Below are positions 12,276 through 12,385 of a DNA stretch of 12,385 bases, piece by piece. Position 1 is the first letter of the stretch; each line of letters opens with the position of its first letter. A model generated the notes under the pieces. That model saw only the letters and a program-made list of their open reading frames with translations. It ran no database searches and had not been told where the DNA came from. A program made the position numbers and the translations under genes. The DNA comes from Bacillota bacterium (GTDB lineage Bacteria > Bacillota > Bacilli > Alicyclobacillales > SLC66): the NCBI GenBank assembly GCA_021797415.1, contig JAJZZT010000142.1, positions 1 to 12,385 on the forward strand. Direction: 5' to 3'.

Positions 12276-12385
12276 AGAGGTTGTTCAAAAAGGGGCCAGA
12301 ACTCTTTGGCGCATGGCTGCGTCATCGCCAGAAATGCTCCCTCACGTACCCCAAAACGTACGCTCGGTCCGCATTTCTGGCTTGC
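12276..12385 (+). repeat. Partial dispersed repeat with long inverted arms, cut by the window edge
   Basis: It begins with AGAGGTTGTTCAAAAAGGGG (12276-12295), related to 9273-9292. Further in, GCCAGAAATGC (12327-12337) and GCATTTCTGGC (12371-12381) are perfect 11-bp arms enclosing CGTAC/GTACG (12345-12349 and 12358-12362), an extended hairpin. There is no open frame. The 85 bp between the citA stop and this repeat hold only a short CCGC-GCAAT-GCGG dyad (12204-12216) without a T tract. This is likely an intergenic repeat family or the terminal region of an insertion element. Confidence 0.55.

Overview
The window looks like chromosomal DNA of a moderately high-GC member of the Bacillota. I would place it near the Alicyclobacillaceae or a related acidophilic/thermophilic Bacilli lineage, but this rests on inference: GAGGAGG-type ribosome binding sites, an MsmX/UgpC-type sugar ABC operon, an Rpn-type nuclease, and a citR-citA divergon like that of Bacillus subtilis. 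No rRNA, tRNA or CRISPR array was seen.

Region 1 (1-3351, minus strand) is a four-gene sugar ABC importer operon read right to left: ATPase, MalF-like permease, MalG-like permease, then the first 64 codons of the solute-binding protein, cut by the window edge. Region 2 (3352-3710) is a 359-bp divergent control region. It carries two separate sets of direct repeats, one placed over the -35 position of the ABC promoter and one, with 11-bp periodicity, facing the two-component genes. Region 3 (3711-5917, plus strand) is an OmpR-type response regulator and its sensor kinase, overlapping as TAATG. The arrangement suggests, but does not prove, that this pair controls the transporter.

Region 4 (5928-8138, minus) is a large exported protein with about ten Asp-box motifs, predicted to be a beta-propeller, convergent with the kinase gene. 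Region 5 (8139-10089) is the accessory part. It has an Rpn/PD-(D/E)XK nuclease gene with seven perfect 12-bp repeats near its 3' end and an operator-like palindrome inside its promoter. It is followed by about 850 bp of gene-poor DNA with several hairpins, a broken transglutaminase-like fragment, and a 121-bp palindromic MITE-like element flanked by TA on both sides. A second copy of one terminus lies about 0.7 kb away in inverted orientation.

Region 6 (10090-12190) is a LysR regulator divergent from a CitA-type citrate synthase, the same layout as citR-citA of B. subtilis, with a perfect 14-bp palindrome between them. The window ends inside a long inverted repeat, probably a dispersed repeat or the end of a mobile element.

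I found no clearly new multi-gene system. The most interesting material is the regulatory architecture at 3367-3615 and the repeat/hairpin-rich mobile remnant at 9273-10045.
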